Below, piece after piece: positions 34,893 to 44,780 of a DNA stretch of 64,000 nt. Both the position numbers and the translations under genes were made by a program. Below the pieces are notes generated by a model. The model made no database searches. It saw nothing but the letters and a program-made list of their open reading frames with translations, and was not told the DNA's origin. Numbering within the stretch: position 1 is the first letter of the stretch; every line of letters begins with the position of its first letter. The stretch is from Labilithrix sp. (GTDB lineage: Bacteria; Myxococcota_A; Polyangia; Polyangiales; Polyangiaceae). The stretch covers positions 55,139 through 119,138 of the forward strand of contig JAHBWC010000013.1 of assembly GCA_019637225.1 (NCBI GenBank). The letters run 5' to 3'.

Positions 34893-35309
34893 ATGGAACT
34901 GAATCGCTGGATCGTCGTGGGTATGGACTTCAGCGACGGCGCCATGCGTGCGCTGAGGTGCACGCAGAGGCTCGCGCGCGCGATGGGTGCGAACGTGGCG
35001 TGCGTCCACGCCTACGAGGATGGCCCAAGCACTCCGGCGTCGCACGACCCTGCTCCTGCGCTGCGCAAGCAGATCGAGGATGTCGTCGCACAGTCGCTAC
35101 CGCCGTCCTGCGAGCTCCGCGTCGACCCGATCGTGCGTCGGGGCCCGCCGTGGGAGAAGCTCGCAAACGTAGCCACGGAGCTCGGCGCCGAGCTCATCGT
35201 CGTCGGCGCCGACGGGCAGCGCGGGGCCTCGAACGACGGCTTCCTCGGCACGGTCGCGAGCCGGCTCGTGTCGAAGTCGCCGCGCTCCGTGGTCGTGGTG
35301 AGGACGTGA
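34893..35309 (+). CDS. Universal stress protein (138 aa)
   Basis: The Usp fold is clear: RWIVVGMDFSDGAMRA at the start, a central VRRGPPWEKLANVATELGAELIVVG strand-helix unit and the ligand loop GADGQRG...GTVASRLV. The spacing between GxxG and GT is one residue longer than usual, so ATP binding is less certain than for the protein at 10.1 kb. It stands alone and is followed by a stem-loop. It is a third dispersed member of the stress-protein group. Confidence 0.88.
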   Translation: MELNRWIVVGMDFSDGAMRALRCTQRLARAMGANVACVHAYEDGPSTPASHDPAPALRKQIEDVVAQSLPPSCELRVDPIVRRGPPWEKLANVATELGAELIVVGADGQRGASNDGFLGTVASRLVSKSPRSVVVVRT

Positions 35310-35388
35310 TGGACACCAGCAGCTCCCCGAGAGCCTTGGCGTCCACGAGGGCCGGCTCTTGGTGACGACGCGATCGTTCGACATGCGC

Positions 35389-35426
35389 CGAGAGCTTCGA
35401 GGCTGCGACGCAGGGCGAAGCTCTCG
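35389..35426 (+). terminator. Stem-loop after the Usp gene
   Basis: CGAGAGCTTCG and CGAAGCTCTCG form a perfect 11-bp inverted repeat around 16 nt that contain a second small palindrome (CTGCG-A-CGCAG). It lies 79 nt after the Usp stop and 89 nt before the ene-reductase gene. Confidence 0.6.
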
Positions 35427-35514
35427 ACGGCACAAGCCAAAGACTCGTCGCACACGAGGCATCGGGCCACGGGTGCGACGCACGACAACCCCCGAATCAG
35501 GACGGTAGACGACA

Positions 35515-36576
35515 ATGAACAAGCTCTGGGAATCCGTTTCGCTCGGACGAATCACGCTGCCGAACCGACTGGCGATGGCGCCGATGACCCGCGATCGCTC
35601 CACGCCGTCGGGGACCCCGTGGGAGCTCAACGCGACCTACTACGCCCAACGGGCCTCCATGGGCCTGATCATCACCGAAGGAACCCAGCCGTCGGATGAT
35701 GGTCAGGGCTATCTCCTGACGCCCGGGATCTACACGGACGAGCACATCGGCGGTTGGAAGCTCGTTGTCGACCGCGTTCACTCGGCGGGTGGACGCATCT
35801 TCATCCAGCTCATGCACGTTGGAAGGATTGCCCATCCCGACAACACGCCTCACCAGCGCCAGCCCGTCGCGCCGTCGGCAGTCCGACCCGCGGGGAAGAT
35901 GTTCACGATGAAGGGCCCGCAAGACATGCCGGAGCCCCGTGAGCTCAGTCGCGCCGAGATTGAGGAGACCGTGGGTGACTATCGACGCGCGGCGAGAGCC
36001 GCCATCGCGGCCGGGGCCGACGGCGTGGAGTTTCACGGCGCGAATGGGTACTTGATTCACCAGTTCCTGTCCGAGAACGCGAATCGCCGTACCGATGCCT
36101 ACGGCGGGAGCATCGAGAATCGCATTCGCTTTGCGACGGAGGTGACCAAGGCCGTCGTGGACGAAGTCGGCGCGGACAGGGTTGGCTTTCGGATCTCGCC
36201 AGGCAACAAGTTCAATGACATCGTCGAGGGCGATACCGTGGCGCTCTATCGAGCGCTCGTCACCGAGCTCGCGCTCCTCGAGCCCGCGTACCTCCATGTG
36301 GTCCAGACGGGCGACGATGCGCTCCTGCGATGGATTCGTCCGCGTTGGCCGACGGCGCTCATCGTGAATCGCCCGGGGCGCACGCGTGACCAGATTGCCA
36401 TGGACGTCAACGAGGGCCTCGCCGACGTTGCGAGCGTCGCATCGATGTCGCTTGCGAATCCCGATCTCGTCGCGCGACTCAAGGCCAACGCTCCGCTGAA
36501 CGAGGCGGACCAAGCCACGTTCTATGGCGGTGGCGAGCAGGGTTACACGGACTATCCGTCGCTCGGCGCCCTGTAG
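35515..36576 (+). CDS. Old-yellow-enzyme-type ene reductase
   Basis: The 353-residue TIM-barrel flavoprotein has the classical features: SLGRITLPNRLAMAPMTR at the start, FIQLMHVGRIAHP and the His-x-x-Asn pair VEFHGANGYLIHQFL that binds the substrate carbonyl. NANRRTDAYGGSIENR and the C-terminal FMN-phosphate region also fit. It should reduce activated C=C bonds (enones, maleimides, nitroalkenes) with NAD(P)H. It is followed 15 nt later by an SRPBCC gene, so the two are probably one operon. The convergent LysR gene lies beyond a strong terminator. Confidence 0.92.
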   Translation: MNKLWESVSLGRITLPNRLAMAPMTRDRSTPSGTPWELNATYYAQRASMGLIITEGTQPSDDGQGYLLTPGIYTDEHIGGWKLVVDRVHSAGGRIFIQLMHVGRIAHPDNTPHQRQPVAPSAVRPAGKMFTMKGPQDMPEPRELSRAEIEETVGDYRRAARAAIAAGADGVEFHGANGYLIHQFLSENANRRTDAYGGSIENRIRFATEVTKAVVDEVGADRVGFRISPGNKFNDIVEGDTVALYRALVTELALLEPAYLHVVQTGDDALLRWIRPRWPTALIVNRPGRTRDQIAMDVNEGLADVASVASMSLANPDLVARLKANAPLNEADQATFYGGGEQGYTDYPSLGAL

Positions 36577-36590
36577 AGCGGAACACAATC

Positions 36591-37064
36591 ATGATCCATT
36601 CGACCGCGACGGTTCCGGTGAATCCTAAAGGCGAGACGCCGCTGACCCGTTCTCAGGCGTGGGCGGGCCTCGTCCTCAAGGCGCGCGACGCTCGCCTCTT
36701 TCTTCCACCCAACCTCTGCACACGTTGCGACCTCGTGGAGGAGAGCGCGACGCACATCGTTCGGGAAGCCACGATCGCGGGGAGCGAGCTGCGTGAAATC
36801 ATCACGTTCGAGCCGGAGAGCAAGGTGACCTTCTTCCAGGTCACGGGTCCGCGCGAAGGCGCGATCATCAACGAGCTCTTCGAGGACGAAGCCGGCACGC
36901 TCCAACTTCGGTTCTATTGCTATCTCGGCCTGCGTGATCGCAAGCCTGGCGGGCCCGAAGAGCAAGCCGAGCAGGCCTGGATGGACAGCGAAAAGGGTTA
37001 CAAGAGTGCTTTGCTGTCAACGCTGAAGCGGACCCGCGAGCTCCTCGAAACGGGCACGATCTGA
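36591..37064 (+). CDS. SRPBCC/AtaL-like (DUF1857) protein
   Basis: The 157-residue protein shows the DUF1857/AtaL-like helix-grip pattern (LTRSQAWAGLVLKARDARLFLP, SATHIVREATIAGSELREII, VTFFQVTGPREGAIINELFE, LQLRFYCYLGLRD). Such proteins bind hydrophobic ligands or act as small cyclases or hydrolases. It follows the ene-reductase gene by 14 bp and is probably co-expressed with it. No catalytic residues are assigned. Confidence 0.8.
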   Translation: MIHSTATVPVNPKGETPLTRSQAWAGLVLKARDARLFLPPNLCTRCDLVEESATHIVREATIAGSELREIITFEPESKVTFFQVTGPREGAIINELFEDEAGTLQLRFYCYLGLRDRKPGGPEEQAEQAWMDSEKGYKSALLSTLKRTRELLETGTI

Positions 37065-37120
37065 CGAGCCGGTAGGCTTGGTTGCCGGCATGGTGAGCGC
37101 TCGTGTCGGAGCACTGCGAT

Positions 37121-37160
37121 TACGCGTTCATGCCCCGTGAGGCCAGGGCATGGGCGCGTA
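37121..37160. terminator. Strong bidirectional terminator hairpin
   Basis: TACGCG-TT-CATGCCC and GGGCATG-GG-CGCGTA pair over 13 bp plus two G-T pairs around a 10-nt loop. It lies in the 144-bp gap between two convergent genes, the usual place for a shared terminator. Confidence 0.75.
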
Positions 37161-37208
37161 GTCGTGCGGGATCGGACGAGATCGTTCTCGCTCTTCCGCG
37201 AGCCTAAA

Positions 37209-38213
37209 CTAGCGCCGACGCGACAGCTCCTTTCGCGAGCCGGCCGAGCGCCGTGCGCGACCGCGCATGCCGACGACGAGATCGCCAACGACGCGGGAGA
37301 GGAGCTCTCGCATGTAGCCAACGACCTTGTCGTCCGTCGCCGCACGTAACCAGAGGAGGTCCAGACTTCCCCCGGGGAGCGCGAAGGGCAGCGGCGTGTA
37401 CCGGAGATGCGGCCGGGTCTTCACGACATGTCTCGCGAGCGGCGTAGGGACGGTGCCGAGGAGCGCCGTGCCGTCGAGGACGTCGGCGACGAGGCTGAGC
37501 GAAGGCACCGCGACCCGCACGGTTCGTGACTTGCCTAGCGCATCTTCGACGATCCCTCGTGTGTCGCCCGCATAGGACACGGCGACGTGCTCGCGCGAGA
37601 AGTATTCACGCTCTGTCAGTCTCGCCGGCAGCTTGGCGAAGCGAGGATCATAGAGGCAGCAGAAACCGTCCGGGACCTCCCGGTCGGAGACGAGCGGCTC
37701 ACGCACGATTGAACGTGGCAGCTCGTCGGCGACGCAGAGCGCGACGTCCACCTGATTCGACAAGAGAAGGCTCTCGATCGTGCGGAACTGAACGGGGACG
37801 ACGACGAGCTGCATCCGCGGGGCCTCGGAGCGGAGCAGCTCGAGCACCTTCGGGAAGACGACCACCTCGACGCCGTCGACGAGCCCGATGCGAATCGTCG
37901 CGGTCGATGTCTTCGGGTCGAACGTGGGCACCGCCATCGTCGCCGCGACCAACGGTTGAAGGTGGGCGCGCGCGGCGACGAGGAGCTCTTCTCCGCGCTT
38001 CGTCAGCGCGACCCCTCGGCCTTGCCGCACGACGAGATCCATGCCGACGAACGCAGTCAAGCGACGGATCGCAGCGCTGATCGCCGGCTGGGTGACGTAC
38101 AGGCGTGCGGCGGCACGGGTGATGTTTTGCTCCTCGGCGACGACCGCGAAGACGCGAAGGAGGTTGAGATCGAGATCGCGACCATAATTCGTATTTATGT
38201 CGACTATGCCCAT
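37209..38213 (-). CDS. LysR-family regulator next to the molybdenum hydroxylase operon
   Basis: The 334-residue protein has a full LysR HTH (LNLLRVFAVVAEEQNITRAAARLYVTQPAIS) and an effector-binding domain starting near residue 95. It is divergent from the barrel/IorA/IorB/cytochrome/XdhC operon, whose first start lies 43 bp away, and is the natural candidate to control it. The intergenic region is unusually AT-rich (TATTTATGTCGACTATGC lies in its first codons). The C-terminus is Arg-rich. Confidence 0.9.
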   Translation of the reverse strand: MGIVDINTNYGRDLDLNLLRVFAVVAEEQNITRAAARLYVTQPAISAAIRRLTAFVGMDLVVRQGRGVALTKRGEELLVAARAHLQPLVAATMAVPTFDPKTSTATIRIGLVDGVEVVVFPKVLELLRSEAPRMQLVVVPVQFRTIESLLLSNQVDVALCVADELPRSIVREPLVSDREVPDGFCCLYDPRFAKLPARLTEREYFSREHVAVSYAGDTRGIVEDALGKSRTVRVAVPSLSLVADVLDGTALLGTVPTPLARHVVKTRPHLRYTPLPFALPGGSLDLLWLRAATDDKVVGYMRELLSRVVGDLVVGMRGRARRSAGSRKELSRRR

Positions 38214-38255
38214 TATTCACCGATGGTCGCGGCCGCGCGCGGTAGCGTCTTCGTC

Positions 38256-38792
38256 GTGACGTTGCTGCGTAGACCTAGCACGCACGCGCGCCTTGGAATG
38301 ACCGCAGCGCTCCTCGGTGCGCTCTTCCTCCTCCCGCGCACGGCACGTGCAGCGGAGGAGCAGCCGTTCGCCATCGGACCGAAGTCCGTGTGGTACCTCC
38401 TCGGGGGCGTCACGACCGGCGGGACGTTGTTGGCGAAGGACCGTGGGGGATACGTCGGCGGAGAAGCGAGCCTCGTTCGGCTCGGCCGCGCGGGGCGTTT
38501 CTTCGGCTTCTATGGCGACGGCTATTACGATTTCGGCGCCAAGCGGACGTACACGACCGCCGGATTCGAGCTCGGGTACAAGTTGATCGGCATCGACGGC
38601 GGTGCTGCCGCTCGCCTCGGAGGCGATCGCCCCGAGTGGGGCCCGACGGGCCGGCTCTTCATCGGAGTCGGCATCCTCTCCGCGTACGGCCGCTATGCGT
38701 ACTTCATCGATGCGCTGGGCGCGAACAACGCGCACGTCGTTCAGGTCGGCGCGCTCGTGAAGGTCCCGATGAAGGTGTGGGGATTGGAATGA
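38256..38792 (+). CDS. Small exported beta-barrel-like protein at head of hydroxylase operon (178 aa)
   Basis: A signal peptide ([17 protein letters not shown]) is followed by Gly- and aromatic-rich strands ([48 protein letters not shown]). No known family. It looks like an outer-membrane or periplasmic barrel. Its stop overlaps the IorA-like ATG (ATGA), so it is translationally coupled to the enzyme, which is unusual for molybdenum hydroxylases. It might be a porin for the substrate. The GTG at 38256 is favoured; the ATG at 38223 is an alternative. Confidence 0.62.
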   Translation: MTLLRRPSTHARLGMTAALLGALFLLPRTARAAEEQPFAIGPKSVWYLLGGVTTGGTLLAKDRGGYVGGEASLVRLGRAGRFFGFYGDGYYDFGAKRTYTTAGFELGYKLIGIDGGAAARLGGDRPEWGPTGRLFIGVGILSAYGRYAYFIDALGANNAHVVQVGALVKVPMKVWGLE

Positions 38793-39253
38793 AGCTCGAG
38801 ATCAACGGCGTATCGGTCGAAGCGGCCGTCCCCGCGGAGACCCCGCTCCTCTGGGTCGTCCGCGAAGAGGCGGGTCTGACCGGAACGAAGTACGGCTGCG
38901 GTCGCGCCTTGTGCGGCGCCTGCACGGTCCTCGTCGACGGCGAGGCGCGGCGCTCCTGCGTTGTCGCGGCCGGCGACGTCGCCGGAAAGAAGGTCACGAC
39001 CGTCGAGGGGCTCGCCGACAACGGCGTCTTGAGCGCGCTCCAAGAGGCCTGGCTCGCGGAGAACGTTCCGCAGTGCGGATACTGCCAGTCCGGTCAGCTG
39101 ATGAGCGCGACCGCGCTCCTCGCGAAGAAGCGCGAGCCGACCGACGCCGACGTGGACGCCGTGATGTCGGCGAACCTTTGCCGTTGCGGGACCTACCCGC
39201 GGATCCGCGCGGCGATCAAGCGTGCCGTGACGGCGCTCGTGGGAAAGCCGTGA
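38789..39253 (+). CDS. iorA: [2Fe-2S] subunit of an isoquinoline oxidoreductase-type hydroxylase (IorA-like)
   Basis: The 154-residue protein carries both [2Fe-2S] clusters of this subunit: a plant-type site ([17 protein letters not shown] and a later RRSC) and the helical site ([10 protein letters not shown] and CRCGTYPRI). It passes electrons from the molybdenum subunit to an acceptor. It overlaps the barrel gene and the IorB gene by ATGA and GTGA. The operon cytochrome suggests the final acceptor is a c-type cytochrome. The substrate is an aldehyde or N-heterocycle, not decidable. Confidence 0.9.
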   Translation: MKLEINGVSVEAAVPAETPLLWVVREEAGLTGTKYGCGRALCGACTVLVDGEARRSCVVAAGDVAGKKVTTVEGLADNGVLSALQEAWLAENVPQCGYCQSGQLMSATALLAKKREPTDADVDAVMSANLCRCGTYPRIRAAIKRAVTALVGKP

Positions 39254-41415
39254 GGCGTCGCGAGTTCCTCGGCGGGCTCGGAATCTTGTCGCTCGGCTTC
39301 GAGATCGGATGCGGTCCGAGCCCGATCGTGAAGCACGCGCGCGAGAGCGGCACGTTCGCGCCGAACGCGTGGGTGAGCATCCGCCGCGACGGGGGCGTCG
39401 TGGTCGAGGTCGACAAGGTCGAGCTCGGACAGGGCGTCACCACGCTGTACGCGACGCTCGTCGCAGAGGAGCTCGACGTGCCGATCGACGCCGTCGAGAC
39501 GCACTACGCCGATTCGCTTCCGGCCTACCGAACCAGCAGCGGCATGCAGCTGACGGGCGGCTCCACCTCGACCCGCGACGGCTACCTGCCCATCCGAAAG
39601 GCGGCCGCCGCGGCGCGGGAGATGCTCGTCGGAGCGGCAGCGACGACCTGGGGCGTCCCGCCGGCGGAGTGCCGTACGGAGGGTGGCTTCGTCATCCACG
39701 GTGGGGACCGCCTCGCGTACGGCGCTCTCACCGTGAGCGCGGCGAGCCGGCCGGTTCCAAGCTCGCCGAACCTCAAGCCGCGCTCGGCGTTCCGGCTCAT
39801 CGGCAAGCACGGTCGCCGCGTCGAGGCACGCGCGAAGGTGGACGGCACGGCCAAGTTCGGCATCGACGTGCGTGTGCCGAACATGGTGCGCGCGTGGGTC
39901 CTCCACGGCCCCGTGTTCGGGGCGAATGCGATCTCCGTGCGGTCCGACAAGGCGCTCGCCCTCCCCGGAGTCCTCGACGTCTTCGCCTTTCCGGGCGGCG
40001 TCGCCGTCGTCGCGGAGAAGACCTGGCAGGCGATCGCGGCCGCGCGCGTCATCGAAGTGACTTGGGACCGAGGCGTGGTGGCCGGTCTCGATACCGAGAA
40101 GCTCCGCGCGGCCGCGCGCGCCGACACGTCGCGAGGGGACGAGCAGCTCCAGACGACGAAGGGCAACGCAGACAAAGCGATCGCCAACGCCGCGACGAAG
40201 ATCGAGGCGTTCTACGAGGCTCCCTATCTCTGCCACGCGTCGATGGAGCCCCTGAACTGCACCGTGCACGTTCGTGGAAAGAAGGTCGAGGTCTGGGCGC
40301 CCGTTCAATCGCCCAGCGTCGTGCAAGCGGCCGTCGCAGAGGTCGTCGGGGTTTCGCCCGAGGACGTCCTCGTTCACACGACCCTGGCGGGAGGGGGATT
40401 CGGCCGTCGCACCCACGCCGACTTCGCCGTGCAGGCCGCCCAAATCGCAAAGCGTGTCGGCAGGCCCGTGCAGATGACATGGTCGCGCGAGAGCGACATG
40501 ACGCAGGCGCAGTACCGATCGATAAACTTTGCCCGCATGCGCGGCGCCCTGCGGGCGGACGGCAACGTCGCCGGGATCGACGTCCACCTTCTAGGACAGC
40601 CTCTACTCGAAGAGAGCATTGCTGCCTTCGGCGACGCCCTGCCGTTCCCCCGCGCGTTCGTCGACACCATCCGCGGTCTCATGGCGACGAACACCCTGCC
40701 CGATCTGGGGTCGCTCGAGGGCTTCGACAACACGTACGAGGTGGAGCATCGACGCATCGCCTTCACGCCGATACGCACGAAGCTCCCGTCCTACTTCTGG
40801 CGTGCCGTGGGACCGTCGTTCACGTGTTTCGCTCTGGAGTCGTTCATCGACGAGCTCGCCCACGCGGCGCGCGTCGATCCCTTCGAGTTTCGGCGCCGCC
40901 TCCTGCCCGTCGGATCGCGAGCGCGGCGTGTCCTCGACATGATCGCGCCGGCGTGGAGCGCGCCGAAGGCGCCCGGCGTCGGTCGAGGGATCGCGCGAAT
41001 CACCTACGCCGGCGAGACGGAGGTCGCCGAGGTGGTCGACGTCGAGCTCGTCGCAGGACGGATCAAGGTTCGTCGTGTGCACGTCGTCGTCGATTGCGGG
41101 CTCGCGGTCAACCCCGACATCGTCCGTGCGCAGATGGAGGGCGCCGTGATCTTCGGCCTCTCCGCGGCGCTGGACCAGGAGATCACGCTCGCCAACGGGG
41201 TCGTCCAGCAACGCAACTTCGACACCTACCCGGTGCTCCGGATGTTCGAATGCCCGGAGATCACGGTGACGATCGTGGACAGCGGAGAGGCTCCCACGGG
41301 CGTCGGTGAGCCGGGGCTCCCTCCCATCGCGCCCGCGGTCGCGAACGCGCTCTTCGCGTTGACGGGGCGTCGTCTGCGACGCCTGCCCCTGCAGAAGGAG
41401 CTCGACGTGTCATGA
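39250..41415 (+). CDS. iorB: Molybdenum-containing subunit of IorB-like hydroxylase
   Basis: The 721-residue protein begins with a Tat-type signal ([10 protein letters not shown]), so the folded enzyme is exported with its partner. It is a fused two-part molybdopterin-binding subunit: [13 protein letters not shown] for the cofactor near residue 376, [18 protein letters not shown] in the N-terminal part, and the catalytic glutamate region [14 protein letters not shown] near the end. The length suits IorB/aldehyde dehydrogenase-like large subunits (about 720-770). It needs MCD-type cofactor, which the downstream MocA-like protein could supply. Confidence 0.9.
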   Translation: MRRREFLGGLGILSLGFEIGCGPSPIVKHARESGTFAPNAWVSIRRDGGVVVEVDKVELGQGVTTLYATLVAEELDVPIDAVETHYADSLPAYRTSSGMQLTGGSTSTRDGYLPIRKAAAAAREMLVGAAATTWGVPPAECRTEGGFVIHGGDRLAYGALTVSAASRPVPSSPNLKPRSAFRLIGKHGRRVEARAKVDGTAKFGIDVRVPNMVRAWVLHGPVFGANAISVRSDKALALPGVLDVFAFPGGVAVVAEKTWQAIAAARVIEVTWDRGVVAGLDTEKLRAAARADTSRGDEQLQTTKGNADKAIANAATKIEAFYEAPYLCHASMEPLNCTVHVRGKKVEVWAPVQSPSVVQAAVAEVVGVSPEDVLVHTTLAGGGFGRRTHADFAVQAAQIAKRVGRPVQMTWSRESDMTQAQYRSINFARMRGALRADGNVAGIDVHLLGQPLLEESIAAFGDALPFPRAFVDTIRGLMATNTLPDLGSLEGFDNTYEVEHRRIAFTPIRTKLPSYFWRAVGPSFTCFALESFIDELAHAARVDPFEFRRRLLPVGSRARRVLDMIAPAWSAPKAPGVGRGIARITYAGETEVAEVVDVELVAGRIKVRRVHVVVDCGLAVNPDIVRAQMEGAVIFGLSAALDQEITLANGVVQQRNFDTYPVLRMFECPEITVTIVDSGEAPTGVGEPGLPPIAPAVANALFALTGRRLRRLPLQKELDVS

Positions 41416-41975
41416 AGCGATGGCTTCCGCTCCTGGGACTTCCGCTCGTGCTCGCGACGACGCTCGCCGCGGGCGACTCCTCGGTGACGGCCGAGGAGGG
41501 ACAGAAGGCCTTCGTTACGGTCGCACGCGTCCTTCAGTCTCCGCGGTGCATGAACTGCCACCCCGCGGGAGACGCACCGCTGCAGACCGATCGGAGCCGT
41601 CCCCACACGATGAACATCCGTCGCGCGAGCGTCGCGGCGGGGCTGTCCTGCCAGGCGTGTCATCGCGAGCGGAACTCGGAGGCGATCGGCGTCAGCGGTG
41701 GACCGCCGGGCGCGCCGAGCTGGGGCCTACCGCCCGAGGAGACTCCGATGGTCTTCCAGGGACGAAGCCTCCCTGCGCTCTGTGCGCAGCTGAAAGATCC
41801 CGAGCAGAACGGCCATCGCTCGCTCGACGACCTGCTCGAGCACGTCGGTCACGATCCGCTCGTCCTCTGGGGGTGGCAACCGGGGGGCAACCGCTCGCGC
41901 CCGCCCGTCTCCCACGATGCGTTCGTGGGCGCGTTTCGAGCTTGGGTTCGGTCGGGAGGAGCGTGCCCGCCATGA
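41412..41975 (+). CDS. Periplasmic dihaem cytochrome c of the hydroxylase operon
   Basis: The 187-residue protein has a signal peptide ([17 protein letters not shown]) and two CXXCH motifs (CMNCHPAGD and CQACHRERN). Conserved distal candidates are [14 protein letters not shown] and the C-terminal [11 protein letters not shown]. It overlaps the IorB-like stop (ATGA) and is followed by XdhC with another ATGA overlap. It is the likely electron acceptor for the periplasmic hydroxylase. Similar isonitrile/isoquinoline-type clusters elsewhere carry such a cytochrome. Confidence 0.85.
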   Translation: MKRWLPLLGLPLVLATTLAAGDSSVTAEEGQKAFVTVARVLQSPRCMNCHPAGDAPLQTDRSRPHTMNIRRASVAAGLSCQACHRERNSEAIGVSGGPPGAPSWGLPPEETPMVFQGRSLPALCAQLKDPEQNGHRSLDDLLEHVGHDPLVLWGWQPGGNRSRPPVSHDAFVGAFRAWVRSGGACPP

Positions 41976-43063
41976 TCGAGGCGACGGCGCTCGCATCGGC
42001 TGCGACCCGGCTGCGTGAGCGCCGAGCTCCGATCCTGGTCGCGACGGTCGTTCGCACCCAGGGCTCGTCGTATCGCCGTCCTGGCGCGCGCCTGGTCGCG
42101 ACGGCGGAAGGCCGCGTCGCCGGCAGCGTCAGCGGCGGCTGCCTCGAGCGCGACCTCATCCGGACGGGCTTCTGGCGAAGCCGCTCTGGCCCCGTCGTCG
42201 TTCGATACGACTCGCTCGACGTGGATGAAGGAGAGCGCGTCCTCGGCTGTGGGGGGATCGTCGACGTCCTGCTCGAGCAGGGCGTCGCAGGTGCGGACAG
42301 TGACCCGCTGTCGTGGCTCGTCGCCGCCGTCGGCTGCGACGAGCCTGCGACGATCGCGACGGCGATCGAGACGACGGACGCGACGATCCCGCTCGGCGCG
42401 CGCTGGGTGCTGACCGCGCGAGAGCTGGTCGCCGCCTCGCATCGCGAAGCACGCGCCGTGATCGCGGCGCTCGCGTCCGCGGTCACGCCGGAGCGTCCGT
42501 CTCACCGCGAGATCGCGACGGAACGCGGTCGCGTCACGTTGCTCGTCGAGCCGGTCGTGCCCACTCCGCATCTGTTCATCTTCGGAGACGGCGCCGACGT
42601 CCTGCCCCTCATCGTCATCGCGCGGAGCCTGGGCTGGACCGTGACCGTGTGGAGCGCGGTCCACTCGTTCGAGACGCGCTCGCGGCTCGCCGGCGCCGGA
42701 GCCTGCGTGGAGACTCGTCTGGAGGCCATGCGGGCCGGCCTCGACGCGGGAGGTCCGACGATGGCCGTGATCATGGGGCACGCGCTCTCGCGTGACCGAG
42801 CGGCGCTCGAGGCGGCCGTCGCGTCGCGCGCGATTTACATCGGCGTACTGGGTCCGCGACACCGAACGGCTTCGCTCGCCCGAGATCTGCCCGAGGGGCT
42901 GCTCTCCGATCCACGGGTGCATTCGCCGGTGGGGCTCGACCTCGGCGCCGAGACCCCGGAGGAGATCGCGCTCTCGATCGCGTCCGAGCTCCTGGCGGTA
43001 GCGCGCCGCGCAAGCGGTCAGGCGCTTCGGCGGAGGAGCAGCATCCATGACGACGCCGCCTGA
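41972..43063 (+). CDS. XdhC-family molybdenum cofactor insertion chaperone
   Basis: The 363-residue protein has the XdhC signature: [29 protein letters not shown] at the start, SGGCLERDL (Cys-containing loop) and, in the Rossmann half, [21 protein letters not shown] and the terminal [15 protein letters not shown]. XdhC binds and sulphurates molybdenum cofactor and inserts it into xanthine-dehydrogenase-like enzymes. Its place in the operon fits this. ATGA overlap with the cytochrome gene and a 17-bp overlap with the MocA-like gene show tight coupling. Confidence 0.9.
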   Translation: MIEATALASAATRLRERRAPILVATVVRTQGSSYRRPGARLVATAEGRVAGSVSGGCLERDLIRTGFWRSRSGPVVVRYDSLDVDEGERVLGCGGIVDVLLEQGVAGADSDPLSWLVAAVGCDEPATIATAIETTDATIPLGARWVLTARELVAASHREARAVIAALASAVTPERPSHREIATERGRVTLLVEPVVPTPHLFIFGDGADVLPLIVIARSLGWTVTVWSAVHSFETRSRLAGAGACVETRLEAMRAGLDAGGPTMAVIMGHALSRDRAALEAAVASRAIYIGVLGPRHRTASLARDLPEGLLSDPRVHSPVGLDLGAETPEEIALSIASELLAVARRASGQALRRRSSIHDDAA

Positions 43064-43661
43064 GGACCGTCGCCGTGTCGCGGGCGTGGTCCTGGCGGCG
43101 GGGGAATCGAGGCGGCTCGGCGCGCCCAAGCAGCTGGCCGCGCTCGACGGCGAGTCGCTCGTTCGCCGAGCCGTTCGGGCGCTGACGGAGTCCGAATGCG
43201 CCGTCGTCGGGATCGTCGTCGGCGCCCACGCCAGCGTGACGGTAGAAGCCGTCGCAGGCCTCGGCGCACACGTGCTCACCAACGAGGGCTGGCGCGAGGG
43301 CATGGCGGCGTCCATCCGCACGGCGACGACGTGGGCCGAGGCGCAAGGTGTAAACGGCCTGCTCATCGCGGTCTGCGATCAGCCGTGGCTCGCCTCCGAG
43401 CACGTCAATGCCTTGCTCGCAGCGTTTCGAATCGGAGGTCGCGCCGTCGGGTCCTCGTACTCCGGAATCGTGGGAGTACCGGCGGTCTTCGGCCGCTCCG
43501 AGTTTCCCGAGCTCTTGAAGCTTCGCGGAGACCGCGGCGCGAGCGCGCTCCTGCGTGGCGCCCCCGCCGTCGCCTGGAGCGCAGGGGCGATCGATGTCGA
43601 CACCGAGCGCGACCTCGAGACCGCGCGTGCGGGGCGGAGCCAACCGGATCTCGATCGATGA
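43047..43661 (+). CDS. mocA: MocA-like molybdopterin nucleotidyltransferase
   Basis: The 204-residue GT-A-like protein has the NTP-binding loop VLAAGESRRLGAPKQLAAL and the metal-binding acid in AVCDQPWLASEHV. MocA family members attach CMP to molybdopterin, giving the cytosine dinucleotide form used by aldehyde and isoquinoline oxidoreductases. The context with IorA/B and XdhC agrees. It overlaps XdhC by 17 bp. It might make another dinucleotide form. Confidence 0.88.
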   Translation: MTTPPEDRRRVAGVVLAAGESRRLGAPKQLAALDGESLVRRAVRALTESECAVVGIVVGAHASVTVEAVAGLGAHVLTNEGWREGMAASIRTATTWAEAQGVNGLLIAVCDQPWLASEHVNALLAAFRIGGRAVGSSYSGIVGVPAVFGRSEFPELLKLRGDRGASALLRGAPAVAWSAGAIDVDTERDLETARAGRSQPDLDR

Positions 43662-43676
43662 CGTCTCCTTCGGCGT

Positions 43677-43707
43677 GTCCGCGGCCAGCCGCAGCCGTGT
43701 CGCGGAC
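43677..43707. terminator. Inverted repeat between convergent MocA-like and aldo/keto reductase genes
   Basis: GTCCGCG and CGCGGAC are a perfect 7-bp inverted repeat with a 17-nt loop in the 60-bp gap between two convergent stops. It may end both transcripts, although the loop is large. Confidence 0.35.
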
Positions 43708-43721
43708 GCGGGGTCGAAGCG

Positions 43722-44705
43722 TCAGCGCTCGCTGTCGAGTTGAGCCATCTGGGCTTCCGGATATCGGGTCCCCTTGAACGCACCTCTCGGAAGCCATGTC
43801 TCGAGCTCCGTCAGCTCCTCCGCCGACAGCGGACGATCGGCGGCGGTGAGGACGTCGAGGTGCGCCGGGGTGCGCGCTCCGCTGAGGGGGACGAACGTGG
43901 GTTGTTTCGCGAGGGCCCACGCCATGCACACCTGCGCTGGCGTACGACCCACCTTCGTCGCGAATGCGCGGAGCTTCTCCACGAGCGCTTCGTTCTCCTT
44001 GCCTGCCTCGCCCGAAAACCGCGGGAGATGCGCACGGACATCCTTCGGGCCGCTCGGCTTGCTACCGCTCAAGAGGCCGCGCGAGAGCACGCCGAAGAGC
44101 GTCGCGCCGATACCGAGCTCGCGGAGCGCGGGGAAGACCTTGTCCTCCGGCGTACGCGTCGCGATCGAATACTCCATCTGCACGTCCGCGATCGGATGCA
44201 CGGCATGGGCGCGCCGAATCGTGTCCGCTCCCACCTCCGAGAGTCCCACGTACTTCACGTAGCCCTCCTTGATGAGGTCCGCGATGGCGCCGACCGTATC
44301 CTCGACCGGCACGCTCGGATCGAGCCGCGCCGGGCGATACACGTCGATGACCTCGATCCCGAGTCGCTTCAGGCTGTAGGCCGCGAAGTTCTTCACCGCA
44401 CTCGGCCGACAGTCGAGTCCGAGCATCTGCCCGTTCGGACCGCGCATCGCTCCGAACTTCACCGACACCACGACCTTGTCGCGCCGACCCGCGATGGCGC
44501 GTCCGACGAGCAGCTCGCTCTCCCCGTTCCCGTAGAAGTCGGCGGTGTCGATCAACGTCACGCCACGGTCCATGGCCTCGTGGATCGTGCGGATGGCTTC
44601 GTCGTCCTGCGACGCACCAAACGGGCCCGACCTACCCATACTCAAGGATCCGAGACCGATCGCCGACACCTTCGGACCCTGCGCACCGAGCTTCGTCGTC
44701 TTCAT
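43722..44705 (-). CDS. Aldo/keto reductase with altered active-site loop
   Basis: The 327-residue TIM-barrel reductase has the AKR parts IDTADFYGNGESELLVGRAI (Asp and Tyr of the tetrad), KVVVSVKFG (Lys) and C-terminal VPLSGARTPAHL. The catalytic His position reads IDVYRPARLDPSVP, lacking the usual QLHR. The YRPARLDP variant is known from a subgroup of these enzymes, so activity may remain. It is divergent from a LysR gene, with a 64-bp region full of palindromes between them. Substrate unknown. Confidence 0.88.
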   Translation of the reverse strand: MKTTKLGAQGPKVSAIGLGSLSMGRSGPFGASQDDEAIRTIHEAMDRGVTLIDTADFYGNGESELLVGRAIAGRRDKVVVSVKFGAMRGPNGQMLGLDCRPSAVKNFAAYSLKRLGIEVIDVYRPARLDPSVPVEDTVGAIADLIKEGYVKYVGLSEVGADTIRRAHAVHPIADVQMEYSIATRTPEDKVFPALRELGIGATLFGVLSRGLLSGSKPSGPKDVRAHLPRFSGEAGKENEALVEKLRAFATKVGRTPAQVCMAWALAKQPTFVPLSGARTPAHLDVLTAADRPLSAEELTELETWLPRGAFKGTRYPEAQMAQLDSER

Positions 44706-44740
44706 GCACCAAACATGCGGCGGGTCTGGCGCCTTGATAA

Positions 44741-44780
44741 TCCTCCTTGTGAGGACCAGACTGGTACGAATGGAGTACCA
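44741..44780. promoter_or_regulatory. Operator cluster between aldo/keto reductase and LysR genes
   Basis: Three palindromes follow one another: TCCTC-CTTGT-GAGGA (44741-44755), ACCAG-A-CTGGT (44755-44765) and TGGTAC-N7-GTACCA (44762-44780). The last covers the ATG of the LysR gene (44770), so binding there would repress its translation or transcription. They are likely LysR sites. Confidence 0.55.

Noticed and set aside
34750..34902. 50-codon frame before the third Usp gene (MHIARTQLVPRG...)
   Set aside because: It has no ribosome-binding site and a Pro-rich low-complexity product, and runs into the Usp start. It could be a leader peptide but nothing supports it.
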